Source: Rhizophagus irregularis
Taxonomy: Eukaryota; Glomeromycota; Glomeromycetes; Glomerales; Glomeraceae
Assembly: GCF_026210795.1 (NCBI RefSeq)
Contig: NC_089436.1
Coordinates: 4,526,001 to 4,590,000, forward strand
DNA: 64,000 nucleotides
Direction of reading: 5' to 3'
Below are positions 12,017 to 22,538 of the stretch, one piece after another (positions within the stretch are counted from its first letter, which is position 1; every line of letters starts with the position of its first letter). The notes under the pieces are model-generated. The model saw nothing but the letters and a program-made list of their open reading frames with translations, made no database searches and was not told where the DNA came from. A program made the translations under genes and the position numbers.

Positions 12017-12700
12017 TAAGACACACTCGACAATGATCATGGAGCAGAACTTATTATATTAAATGACAGTAGAAATTCTCTCCTCAAAATGATCAGGGCT
12101 TCATGAGATGCTTCACATATTCGTATTGAAGAACAATCTCAAGTTCACCATGTTTATTGAGATGCCATCAAAACCATTTTCAGATTAGTCATTCCCAAAA
12201 GTGTGTCAGCTTTATGGACTTGGCGAGTCAGATGATCTCTTGTTATTAGTGTTCTCACCTTTCACTTGCAAGTATAAAGAACTGAAAGAGGATTCTTTCA
12301 AGACAATATTTAAACATCTTACTGCAGAACTAAATGTCTGTCTCAAAGCTATTTCAATTAGTGGAAATGAAGCATCAAAATTGCAATATGTTTGTTCATA
12401 CCTTGTTTTCAGAATAAATCTATACAAGGAAAAGTTTGAGTTTCGACCAGAAAAAAACATCACAGGACCAATGGACATGGACCAGTTGATTTTGTAATAT
12501 ATTTACTCCAAACTGCGAAAACTGTTAGTGTGACAGAAGTAAAGGGCGAAGATATTTTCAAGAGCATTGCTCAGAATTCGAATCACAAACATAAGGCAAA
12601 CGAGATGGAGGAGAAAAGTGTATTTATGGGTAAGACTTTTGGGATCATCACAGATGTAAAAGAATGGTATTTTATGGAATGTTCACTCAATGATCAGGAC
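12017..12700 (+). pseudogene. Crinkler-like gene, 5' fragment, broken by a hAT insertion
   Basis: Pieces in several frames read FPKVCQLYGLGESDD, KEDSFKTIFKHLTAELNVCL, INLYKEKFEFRPEKNITGP, then, after a frame change near 12465, HGPVDFVIYLLQTAKTVSV and KTFGIITDVKEWYFMECSL. From memory this matches a large Rhizophagus family annotated as Crinkler (CRN)-like; no function is implied by that label. A TAG stop lies just before the VCQLYG segment, and at least one indel shifts the frame. The coding sequence stops at 12700, where the hAT element 12701-21619 begins, and resumes at 21620. Confidence 0.65.
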
Positions 12701-13126
12701 TAGAGAACGGAATCGATTATAGTAAAATCAAATTAATCGAAAATCGAATCTAAATTGATTAATCAAAAATCGAATTAAAAAATTAAATCTTTTATTGTGG
12801 CGCAGTAATTCGATTTTTTTTTAACATTTAATATTTTATTGAAATAGTTTTTAATTAATTAATTTATTTTTTATTATTTTAATTTATTTTCATTTAATTA
12901 TTGTATAGTAAAATTACTTTAATTTTGTATATTAATTAAACATAAAATAAATATATTTTTCTAGCAATTTTTTGCAAATAATTTTAAGTCTGTAATCAGC
13001 ATGATCAGCACATCACGTATTTATTGAACCATTATATTTACTTTGCCTATGACATCTGTTTGTATTACAAAATTTAATAAATAAAAAAATTCACACGGTA
13101 AAACTTTATCTTTTTTACTTAAAATT

Positions 13127-15157
13127 ATGGCAACCACTACACGAAGTAAATACAAGCAATTAGCTAAAGAAAAAGAAGCAGAAGAGGAGAATTTGGCACA
13201 AGAAATAACAGAAGAAAATGAGAATGATTCTAATTATGAATATGAAACAGATAATTTGTCAGAAAAAAGTTGTGTAACAGTGCAAGAAATCAGCATCTCT
13301 GATATATCAGATGTTATAATTATTGATGACGATATAGAAACAAATAAAAAATCTTTATCAAAAAAAGAAAAAAAACCTCCAACTAAAACTACAAAACTTA
13401 AAACAAGTTGGGTTTGGAGATTTTTTAAATTTAATGAAAATAATACAAAAGTTATTTGTCAAATTGGAGAGTGTGGAAAAACTCTTGCATGGTGTGGTTC
13501 ACCAAGTTCTATGAAAACACATTTATCAGATGCACACCAGATTACTAAAGCCATTGCAATAAAATATCAAGAAGATGAGCTAATAAATCCTTAACAAACC
13601 AATAATGTTAGACCACATTGTTCTTCTAAATAAGAATCTTTAACAAAAAATGTTGTAGGATTTGTTGTTGGTACAGTACAACCATTAAGTATTGTTGAAG
13701 ATCCAGATTTTGTGAACATTATAAATGGGTTTGATGAGCATTATAAAGTCCCTTGCTTTAAAATTCTTAAAGATCGGATCTCAACAGTATATGAAACAGA
13801 AAAAGATTCTCTTAAAAATCAACTTTCACAAATATAACATGTTTCTTTAACGCTAGATGCCTGGAGTTCATCAGCACATTTACCTTATTTAGATGTTACA
13901 GCTTATTGGTTAACATCAAAATTTGAACCACGTGAAATACTTCTTAGCATGGCTGAACTGCCATATCCACATGGTGCAATTGAAATACAAGAACACTTAA
14001 TTGATTTATTTAATGAATGGGAAATTGATACAAAAATAAATGCATTAGTGACTGATAATGCATCTAATATCAAAAAAGCATGTGATAATTTAGGAATTGA
14101 AAGAATTCCATGTGCCGCCCATACACTTCAGCTTAACATTGGAAAGGGATTAGATACAATGAAAGAATTAATTAACAAATGTAAATGTCTTATTGCATTC
14201 TTAGCAAAAGATAAAAAAAAGCAACAATTAAAAGAATCACAAGTTTATTTATACAGACAACAAGCAATGCAATTAAATACACAAGAAGCTGAAGAATTGA
14301 AAAAACAAATTGAAGATCATGTTGTTGTTGATGTAGCGAAAGCTAATAATACATGTTGGAATTCTACATTATATGCTTTTCAAAGACTTATTATTCTTAA
14401 ACCAGCCATATTAATGTTAAAGGCATCTTTAATAAATGATACAAATTCATATATTCATAAGGAGGATGAAAAATTAGAAGAATTGGATCCAACAGCTTAT
14501 GAATGAAAAATAATCAAAAAAGAAGTAGAACTTTTAAGTTCTTTTGAAAATGCAACATGTTTTTTAAGTGATGTGAAATACCCAACTATTGGGTTTACAT
14601 ATCCATGCATATATAACTTAAGAGAAAGACTTGAAAATGATTTTGTTTTATTGGAGACTGTAGATAATTGTCAAAATGTAATTTTGGAAGATTTAATATT
14701 AAGGTGGGAATTTCCTCAAGAATTATGTTTAAAAGGATCATTTTTTGATATTCATTTCAAAAGTTTAGATTTTATTAATTCTCAAGAAAAGTGTAATAGT
14801 ATTATTAATCAATTAAAAACAGAATTTGAAATCTTTAAACATAACAGTTCATCTGCTGTTATATTTGATAGAAATATTGATGAATTAACAACAGCAATGG
14901 GAAATTTTTGGAAAAAAAAGAATGCTAAAATTACAGTTCCAATTAAAGATGAATTTTAACATTATCTTAATGTATCAGAATTGCCTGCTCTTGAAGAATA
15001 TGATCCCTTTGTATAGTAGCTAACAAACAAGAACCAATATCCAATGCTTCATAAGTTAGCAATGAAATACCTTTCTATACCTGCTACATCAGTTCCATCA
15101 GAACAGCTTTTTTCTTATGCTAAAAATTTAATCACTTCTCAAAGAACTCATTTAGAT
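13127..15157 (+). pseudogene. hAT transposase, inactivated by stops and insertions
   Basis: One frame runs from the ATG at 13127 through all pieces. A BED zinc finger (WRFFKF, C-x4-C spacing in CQIGECG, H-x4-H in THLSDAH) is followed by the RNase H-like core (LTLDAWSS, VTDNASN, CAAHTLQL) and the C-terminal dimerisation region (YPMLHKLAMKYLSIPATSV, SEQLFSYA). In-frame stops lie at 13592, 13631, 13835, 14504, 14957 and 15014/15017. The last codons are scattered between insertions at 15617-15678, 17391-17415 and 21123-21149, and read on to an end at 21149. The frame itself is not shifted, so decay was by point mutation. Confidence 0.85.
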
Positions 15158-15616
15158 TAGAGATGGCAACAGTTGGTCACAGTCGGTTATCAGTTGGTCA
15201 TAACCAGTTATAGGTTTTTGACCGACTGACCATTTTGGCTGACTGTTTTTCTGACCATTTTTCTGACCATTTGACCGACCGTTTGACTGACCATTTAACC
15301 AACCATTTAACTGACTATTTAACCATTTTTTTTAGTGAATTTAATTAAGAAAAAATGTTAAAAAGTTTTTTTTTGATTAAATCCGCTAACAAAAACATTA
15401 TACAACTTTTTTACTGATTAAGTTCATAAAAAAAGTGTTAAATGAATAGAGTTGGTTAAATGGTCAGTTAACAATCGGTTAAACAGTCAGTTAAACAGTC
15501 AGTCAAACGGTCGGTCAAAAATGGTCAGTTAAACGATTGGTCAAAGCCTTTGACTGACCAATATTGGTCACAGTTATTAACCAGTCATAACCGGACCGTA
15601 ACTATTGCCATCCCTA
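15158..15616. mobile_element. hAT MITE, TAGGGATGGCAA family, copy 1
   Basis: Target duplications ATTTAGAT and GTTTAGAT (7 of 8) flank ends TAGAGATGGCAAC and, inverted, TAGGGATGGCAAT. Arms are rich in ACCGACC / GGTCGGTC-type motifs around an AT-rich centre. It is inserted in the transposase pseudogene. Other copies lie at 15871-16286 and 24928-25552. Confidence 0.85.
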
Positions 15617-15870
15617 GTTTAGATTCATTTGTTATTAATCAGCTTATATTCTTAAAAAGAAATAGAGAATATATGGATTAGTGCTTCAACCTGGATGAAA
15701 ACTATCATCCAGATTACACAAAAAAAAATTTGGATTATATCCAAGTTGATCTGGATTTTAAATTCGGATCAGATAATCCGGATAGAAACTGGAAACTGGA
15801 TTGAATTTTTTTTAATTGCAAGCTACAGAGATGCACAATAGCTCATTAGAATCATCTTATTAAGACAGAT

Positions 15871-16286
15871 TAGGGATGGCAATGGTTACGGTCATAACTG
15901 GTCATGACCGGTTAATAACTGTGACCGATATCAGTCGGCCAAAGGTTCTGACCAACTGTTTAACTGACCAGTTTTGACCGACCATTTGACCGACCATTTA
16001 ACCGACCATTTAACCGATCGTTAACCGACCATTTAATTAACCCTATTCATTTAACACTTTTTTTATGAGCTGAATCAATAAAAAAAGTTGTATAATGTTT
16101 TTGTTAGTGGATTTAATCAAAAAAAAACTTTTTAACGTTTTTTCTTAATTAAATTCACTAAAAAAATGGTTAAACAGTCAGTTAAACAGTCAGAAAAATG
16201 GTCAGCAAAAATGGTCGGTCGGTCAAAGATCTATAACCGGTTATGACTGACTGATAACCGACCGTGACCGACCGTTGCCATCCCTA
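15871..16286. mobile_element. hAT MITE, TAGGGATGGCAA family, copy 2 (nested)
   Basis: It has a perfect 8-bp duplication AGACAGAT (15863-15870 and 16287-16294) and ends TAGGGATGGCAATGG and, inverted, TAGGGATGGCAACGG. It is inserted in element 15679-17390, so it sits three insertions deep in the Crinkler-like gene. Confidence 0.9.
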
Positions 16287-17118
16287 AGACAGATCGAATG
16301 GCACTAATTTCATCCTTATACAATCACTGGATGCCGAGATATTCAACAAAACATCAAAAATCAGCATTTTATATATTGTAAGTTATGATACTGCACCATT
16401 TTATGTTTTGTTAAATATCTCGACAACCAGTAATCGTATAGAGATGCACAATAGCTCATTCAAATTGTTGCATCAAGATGAATCTAATGAGCTTTAGAGT
16501 ATCTTTCTATGACTACAGAATGTCAAGATACTCGATAAATGTCAAAATCTGCATTTTTCATTTTGCAATAATGCGCCATTTTACAGTTTTCGAATATCTC
16601 AGTATTGAGTGATCGTAGAAAGATGAATTTAGTACCATTCGATTTGTTTCAACAAGACGATTCTAATGAGCTATTATGCATCTCTGTACAATCACTAGAT
16701 GCTGAGATATTTAAAAAATGTAAATGGCACATTATTACAAAAATGAAAAGTGCCGATGTTTGATGTTTTGTTGAATATCTCGACATCCAGTGGTCATAGA
16801 AAGATGATCTCATTGGATTCGCCTTGATGCAATGATTTGAATGAGGTATTGTGCATCTTTATATGATCACTGGTTGCTGAAATATTCGGTAAAATGTGAA
16901 ATGACATAGTATCACAAAATAAAAATGCTGATTTTGACATTTGGTTGAATATCTCGGCATCCAGTGATTATATAAGGATGAAATTAGTGCCATTTGATCT
17001 GTCTCAATAAGATGATTCAAATGAGCTTTTATACATCTCTCTAATCCGCATTTTAAAAAAATCCAATCCGGATTCTGGTTTCTATCCAGGTTATGAGATA
17101 CAGATTTACAGTCCAGAT

Positions 17119-17304
17119 TAAAGTTGCTTGCCAAAAATAAAAAGGCCATTATCAAAATGGTAAAAATAATTTCGACATTTCGACATGACAAAATGACGAA
17201 ATTATTTTATTATTAAAATTGACTAAAATGCAAATGACGAAATGGAAAAATAATTTCAACAATTTCAACATGACGAAATTCACTAATTTCAACAAGCAAT
17301 TTTA
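17119..17304. mobile_element. hAT MITE, TAAGGTTGCTTGCC family (nested, diverged)
   Basis: It has a perfect 8-bp duplication GTCCAGAT (17111-17118 and 17305-17312). Ends are TAAAGTTGCTTGCC and, inverted, TAAAATTGCTTG. It is 186 bp, with repeated TGACGAAAT-like motifs inside. Confidence 0.8.
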
Positions 17305-17936
17305 GTCCAGATCAATTCAGATGTAATCCAGATATCCAAAAAAAAAATCCAGTTCAATCTGAATTGATCTGAATACGGGTCAAAGCACTAATGTGGATAT
17401 TTATAGGGTAGAAACTAAGGATGGTCATCGGTCCTAGAAGACCGCGGTCCTACGGTCCTACACCATAAAAAGACGGACCGGTCCGTCTTAGTGTAGGACC
17501 GCGGTCTTTCGGTCCTGTATCACATATAATAAGACCGTCGGTCTTTTTAAGGACCGCAGTCTTTTTAAGACCGATCGGTCTTTTTCTTTTTTTGCAAATA
17601 AAAAAAGATTTTCTTCCTTAACTTTATTAGGAATAGCCTTGTTTTATAAATGAACACTAATTGGGATGATTTTTAATATAAATTTTTTTTTTACAAATCA
17701 CCTGGATTTATGATCATCACATACGTCATGCACTTACTATTATTGTATTAGTGACAATCATATGATCATTTTCGTTTAATCAAACACTAACCTTTTAGCT
17801 AAATATGAGTTAAGCATGATAAAACTAGTTGTATTTATGCAAAAATGCATCACAGTGTTCAAACTTGCACAGTAGTTAAAAAATTTTCCCATCGCAATTT
17901 TTTTTTTTATTAAATTTTTTTTTTCTTTTTTGAATT

Positions 17937-19889
17937 ATGGCTGAAGAGCAAGAACAAGAGGATAATTACAACTCTTTTCCATATGAATCCTTTATAGAGG
18001 ATCAAATTTTTATTGATTATGAGGATGAGGAATATGAAGAAAGAGATAGTGAAATAACAACAGAAATGGCTGAAAGAGGAACTGAAATTACTGAAACTGA
18101 AACTGAAACTTCTAGTATTAGATCTAAAGAATTAAGACAAGCTCGAGTTTGGAAACATTTTGAAAAAAAGACAATTGAAAAAGATGATGAACAAACTGAA
18201 ACTTATATTTTATGTCATATTTGTGAAGGCCATTTCTCTGCAAACAATTCTACTACAACTCTTGAACGTCATTTAAAAGCTAAACATTTTGATGTATATA
18301 AAGACTTAGGTCAAGTTGAATCTAATGCAAAACCCTGGACAGTTGATATACAACAAGAAAAGCATAATCTTTTTGTTAATTGGATTATCACAGACCAGCA
18401 ACCATTTACCATTGTTGAAAATCAAAGTTTTAAAAAATTTATAGCATCTATTCAACCAAAATACAAAATTCCATCTCGACACATAATAAAAGATATGATA
18501 ATGAAAAAGTTTGAAAATGCACAAATTCAAATAAAAAACTACCTTCAACTTTCAACTTCCAAAATTTCGTTAACAATGGATATGTGGACAACAATTAGTT
18601 CATTAGGTATTTTGGCAGTAACAATTCATTTTATAAAAGATGATTGGCAGTTTGATCACTTTGTATTAGATGTATTGTATATTCCTTCACCACACACAGC
18701 TTTAGCAATTAAAGATTCTATTATTAAAATTGTTTCAGAATTAAATATTGCAGATCGATTAATTGGAATTACTAGTGACAATGAAGCAAAGATGTTAGCT
18801 GCGACTCGACTGATTAAAGAAGATCTTAATTTATCAGAATTTTGCCACTATCGCTGTGCAGCACATATTTTAAACCTTGCTGTTGAAGCAGCACTTAATA
18901 CAAGTATAGTTCCTAATTGTGTCAAAAAGTTGCGTATATTTATTAGTACAGTAAGAAATTCACCTAAACAAATGGATAAGTTAAAGGAGTTTTTTCAAGT
19001 TGAAAAAATTAAATTTAAAGTACCACTTCCAGATTGTACTACAAGATGGAACTATACATTCTACATGATAGATCGAGCATTAGAAATTAAACCTCTTTTG
19101 GCTCATTTAGTATCAAATCTTACATCATTATCAAATAATTGGCCAAATGAAGAAGAATGGAATATACTTACTATTTTAGCAGACTTATTAGCTCCTTTTG
19201 CATCAGTAACAAGAGTGATATCTGCTTCTAGTTATCCAACTATTGGTGAAGTTAAATTACTTTTTGAAGGTATTAGAATGCATTTAAATCAATCTCGAGG
19301 TGAAAATTTTATTTTACAAGACCAAGTAGATGAAATGAACCGTGTTTTTACAAATTATTTTGATGAAATAAGTGAGGCATTACATGTTCCAGCCTTTTTT
19401 GATCCCCGTTATAAAAAATTAGCATATGGTGATATGTCTCAAAATAATATTTTTGAACCAATTCGTAGAGCAATGGCCAATTATAGAGAATCTGATGATA
19501 CTCATATACCATCTCAACCCATTCAGGCTTCTCAGCGTCATTTAATGAATTTATCAGCAATTGAAACAAGAAATTTTTTTCGCAATTTAATAGCACCAAA
19601 TCAAACTCCGCAGCCTGTTTTAAATGAATTGGAACTTTATTTTACTTCTAACTCACCGGGTGATGAAATAGTACCTTTAGAATGGTGGAAAAACCATTCT
19701 ATGGAATACCCAACATTATCAAAAATGGCAAAGGACTACTTAGCCATAATGCCAACGTCTGTTCCTTGCGAACAGTTTTTTTCAATTGCAGGAAACCAAT
19801 TTAGTCAAACACGTAACAGAATTGATGCTAATACAGCACGAGCATGTTTATGCTTAAAATCTTGGTTAGAACAAGGAAAAATTGAATAA
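17937..19889 (+). CDS. hAT-family transposase with BED zinc finger, intact
   Basis: The protein is 650 residues, a usual length for the family. An acidic N-terminus is followed by a BED finger (Cys93, Cys96, His112, His117) that should bind the GGACCG-rich ends. The RNase H-like core shows the first catalytic Asp in LTMDMWTT (about 215), the second in ITSDNEA (about 281) and the CxxH motif CAAH (about 307-310). The insertion domain with TTRWNYT follows, and the C-terminal dimerisation region carries the catalytic Glu in PCEQFFS (about 612). No intron or stop interrupts it. It resembles plant RICESLEEPER-type BED/hAT transposases. By motif content it could be active and could also mobilise non-autonomous relatives that share its ends. 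Confidence 0.93.
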   Translation: MAEEQEQEDNYNSFPYESFIEDQIFIDYEDEEYEERDSEITTEMAERGTEITETETETSSIRSKELRQARVWKHFEKKTIEKDDEQTETYILCHICEGHFSANNSTTTLERHLKAKHFDVYKDLGQVESNAKPWTVDIQQEKHNLFVNWIITDQQPFTIVENQSFKKFIASIQPKYKIPSRHIIKDMIMKKFENAQIQIKNYLQLSTSKISLTMDMWTTISSLGILAVTIHFIKDDWQFDHFVLDVLYIPSPHTALAIKDSIIKIVSELNIADRLIGITSDNEAKMLAATRLIKEDLNLSEFCHYRCAAHILNLAVEAALNTSIVPNCVKKLRIFISTVRNSPKQMDKLKEFFQVEKIKFKVPLPDCTTRWNYTFYMIDRALEIKPLLAHLVSNLTSLSNNWPNEEEWNILTILADLLAPFASVTRVISASSYPTIGEVKLLFEGIRMHLNQSRGENFILQDQVDEMNRVFTNYFDEISEALHVPAFFDPRYKKLAYGDMSQNNIFEPIRRAMANYRESDDTHIPSQPIQASQRHLMNLSAIETRNFFRNLIAPNQTPQPVLNELELYFTSNSPGDEIVPLEWWKNHSMEYPTLSKMAKDYLAIMPTSVPCEQFFSIAGNQFSQTRNRIDANTARACLCLKSWLEQGKIE

Positions 19890-20130
19890 AATATTAAAAA
19901 ATTTTGATATTTTATCCTTTCATATAATTAAAAAATCTTTTATTTTATTTTTTTTGTATAAATTTTTTAACTTTTTATGTATTCTCTTTAAAAATATATG
20001 TATTTATTATTAACATTAAAAATAAATTAACATTTATAAAAAATGAATAAATTACTAAATTTCAGAATGAACAAATAATCTTAAAAATTAATAAATTAGC
20101 ATTAGGAAAGAATATAAGCATGTAAGTGGG

Positions 20131-20859
20131 CAGAGTTGCCTGTCAAAACACTGAAACTCCAATCTTTAAAAAAAGCGTTTAAGCGGAATATCTCATCATC
20201 CAGTGATCAGAAAAGGATGAAACCACCACCATTCGAATCCTCTCAGCGAGACGCGTCGAATGGTGACTAAACCATATTTCCAGATCAATAGATAACCAAC
20301 AATTATTGAATTTGTTATAAAATAGTTTTGCCGACGTAATTGTTTTTCTATCGATTCTAAAATCATGATTTTGATACCATTCGACGCGTCTCAGTAAGAC
20401 GATTCGAATGGTGGTAAATTCATCCTTTTATAATCACTGGATGGCGAGATATTACGTTTCAAAGTTTTTTTTTGAAATTTCCGAAGTCATAGTTTCGAAA
20501 ATTTAAAGCTTTGAGAAAAAATACTTCAAAACGCAATATCTCACCATCCAGTGATTGTAAAAGGATGATTTTACCACCATTCGAATCGTCTCGCTGCAGC
20601 GCGTCGAATGGTATCAAAATCATGATTTTATAATCAATAAAAAAAATATTACGTCGGCAAAACTATTTGATAATAAATTCAATAATTACCGACTATCTAT
20701 CGATCCTAGAAACATGATTTAGTCACCATTCGACGCGTCTCGCTGAGACGATTCGAATGGTGGTGGTTTCATCCTTTTCCGATCACTGGATGACGAGATA
20801 TTCCGCTTAAACTCTTTTTTTGGAGTATCGGAGTTTCAGCGTTTTGACAAGCAACTCTA
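20131..20859. mobile_element. Fold-back hAT-like MITE (729 bp)
   Basis: Flanks TAAGTGGG (20123-20130) and CAAGTGGG (20860-20867) match at 7 of 8. Ends CAGAGTTGCCTGTCAAAAC and, inverted, TAGAGTTGCTTGTCAAAAC. Nearly the whole element is an inverted repeat built from copies of a module with CCAGTGAT, ACCATTCGA and GACGATTCGAATGGT. It is nested in hAT 17416-21122. Confidence 0.8.
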
Positions 20860-21619
20860 CAAGTGGGAAGAGTGATTGTCATTATTTATTGGTTTGGAAA
20901 TGGCCGGTCTTTATATTATTTTATGAAGACCTTTATCAGATTAATAGGTTTATTCAATATAAAAATCATTTATTATATAAAGACCGGTACGAGGACTGGT
21001 CGGTCCTCAGGACCGGTCCTACTGCGCCACAAAAAAATGCAAGACCGCGGTCCGGTCCTACAAGTCCTGGGACCGACCGGTCCAGGACCGAGTAGGACCG
21101 GTAGGACCGATGACCATCCTTAGTAGAAACTGAATTAGATAGTTCTTAACTATATAAGTAATTTCTTAAGAAAACAGGAAAATATGTATATATTCTTTTT
21201 TTTTAGCAATAAGAGTAACAAACTTTTTCTTACTTTTTTCTTTTTCTATTTATAATAGGTAGTTTTTTAGTAATAAGAGTAATTCTTTTTTCTTTTATAT
21301 CAATAATAGGTAGTTATTTCATTTATTTCTTGTAATAATTTCAATAAAGACATTTAACATTGAAATTTAAATAAACATTTTATAATATAAAATAAGCAGA
21401 ATTACTGCAAAAAAAATAGTTTTTTTGCTTATTAAATTGTCATGGTACAAATTTAATTACGATTGTTGATCAATTTTTTTTTATGACACATAGATTCGAT
21501 TAGAATCAATTTAATTAAAATCAAAAATCAAATCTTAGAATTGAATCTTAAGATTCGATTAATCACAATTAATCAATTCTTAAATCAATTCTCATTTTGA
21601 GAATCGATTCCAATCCCTA

Positions 21620-21831
21620 ATCAGAACGAGCTAAGATTTAAACTATCAAAGCCTGTAACTGTTATATATAATAATGAAAACATGGGAGGTAATGTTAAAA
21701 GAGTTTTCACACATATTGCATGGTTATTGGAGGAGGTACAGAAACTGGATTTAACTTCTCAAAGTGCAATAAAAAAGCCTAGATCATCAGGTAACCTTAA
21801 GGAAAAATCAGATACTGTCATTAAGTCTTAG
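21620..21831 (+). pseudogene. Crinkler-like gene, 3' fragment
   Basis: This continues the fragment at 12017-12700 once the hAT nest and one copy of the target duplication are discounted. It reads LRFKLSKPVTVIYNNENMG, then VFTHIAWLLEEVQKL, and ends in a Lys/Ser-rich tail with TAG at 21829-21831. The frame agrees with the last part of the 5' fragment (WYFMECSLNDQ). Confidence 0.65.
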
Positions 21832-22530
21832 GATAGGATATTAGTCATGTATTGCAAGCAAAATCCTGAACCATTGTATTTATTTTATTCTGTGCTTCTA
21901 TTACCTGTATAATAAGATGCATTCTGAACCAATGTACTTATTTTTTACCTGTATTAATAAAAAATGTGCATACATTTAATAAAATATAAATATATGACTA
22001 CTGAAGATATACATGTGTGATACAATATGTTTATCATTCAATCTGTTAATGATAATACTGTATACAGTTAAATTAATAGCCCGATTGGACAAATTTTATT
22101 AATATTTTATTTTGCATAATAAGTATCATACTTTACAATATAATGTAACATATATAAAAAAGTACTAAACTATTGTAGCTACTTCTAAAAATTTCACTAT
22201 TACATGATGTATTACTACACCTGGCATTTCTTCCTAACTTTGAATGTTACATACTTACATATTTTATTTCATCTTCACTTAATTTTACAATAGATGCCGC
22301 TCATAGACTTTTATAATCCTCAATACAGAAGAATAAGTCATAAACCTTTCTTAGCATTTCTAGTGACCAAGCTGATTTCTGAAAAATCTATTTAGTATAA
22401 TGAGATCGATGGTTCTTGGTAGCAATAATTTAATTGATAATGTGATATGCAAGAAATATATGCATTATTTTTGGTAAACAAAAAAGCCCGCAAATAAACA
22501 AATTACATTAATAGTTAAATTGTATATATA
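21832..22530. other. Intergenic DNA after the Crinkler-like fragment
   Basis: No reading frame or structured repeat was recognised. It is probably the 3' flank of the broken gene. Confidence 0.4.
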
Positions 22531-22538
22531 AAAAGAAT

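Larger units (their letters stand above)
15679..17390. mobile_element. Non-autonomous hAT element, relative of 4414-6243
   Basis: The target duplication is ATATGGAT (15671-15678) and ATGTGGAT (17391-17398). Ends are TAGTGCTTCAACCTGGATG and, inverted, TAGTGCTTTGACCCG. Decayed ATCCGGAT-type motifs mark both subterminal zones. The interior is a tandem series of imperfect palindromes (motif ATCCAGTGAT) and it carries two nested MITEs. Confidence 0.85.
17416..21122. mobile_element. Full-length autonomous-looking hAT transposon (3.7 kb)
   Basis: It has a perfect 8-bp duplication GTAGAAAC (17408-17415 and 21123-21130) and near-perfect terminal repeats TAAGGATGGTCATCGGTCCTA. Subterminal zones on both sides are dense in GGACCG / CGGTCC. 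It encodes one intact transposase (17937-19889). A fold-back MITE (20131-20859) lies in its 3' part, outside the coding region. Confidence 0.92.
12701..21619. mobile_element. Old hAT transposon (outer shell of the nest)
   Basis: The target duplication is ATCAGGAC (12693-12700) and ATCAGAAC (21620-21627), 7 of 8 matching. Ends are TAGAGAACGGAATCGATT and, inverted, TAGGGATTGGAATCGATT, followed on both sides by AATCGATT-like subterminal repeats. It contains a degraded transposase (13127 onward) that is itself interrupted by elements at 15158-15616, 15679-17390 and 17416-21122. Without these it would be about 3 kb. Confidence 0.85.
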
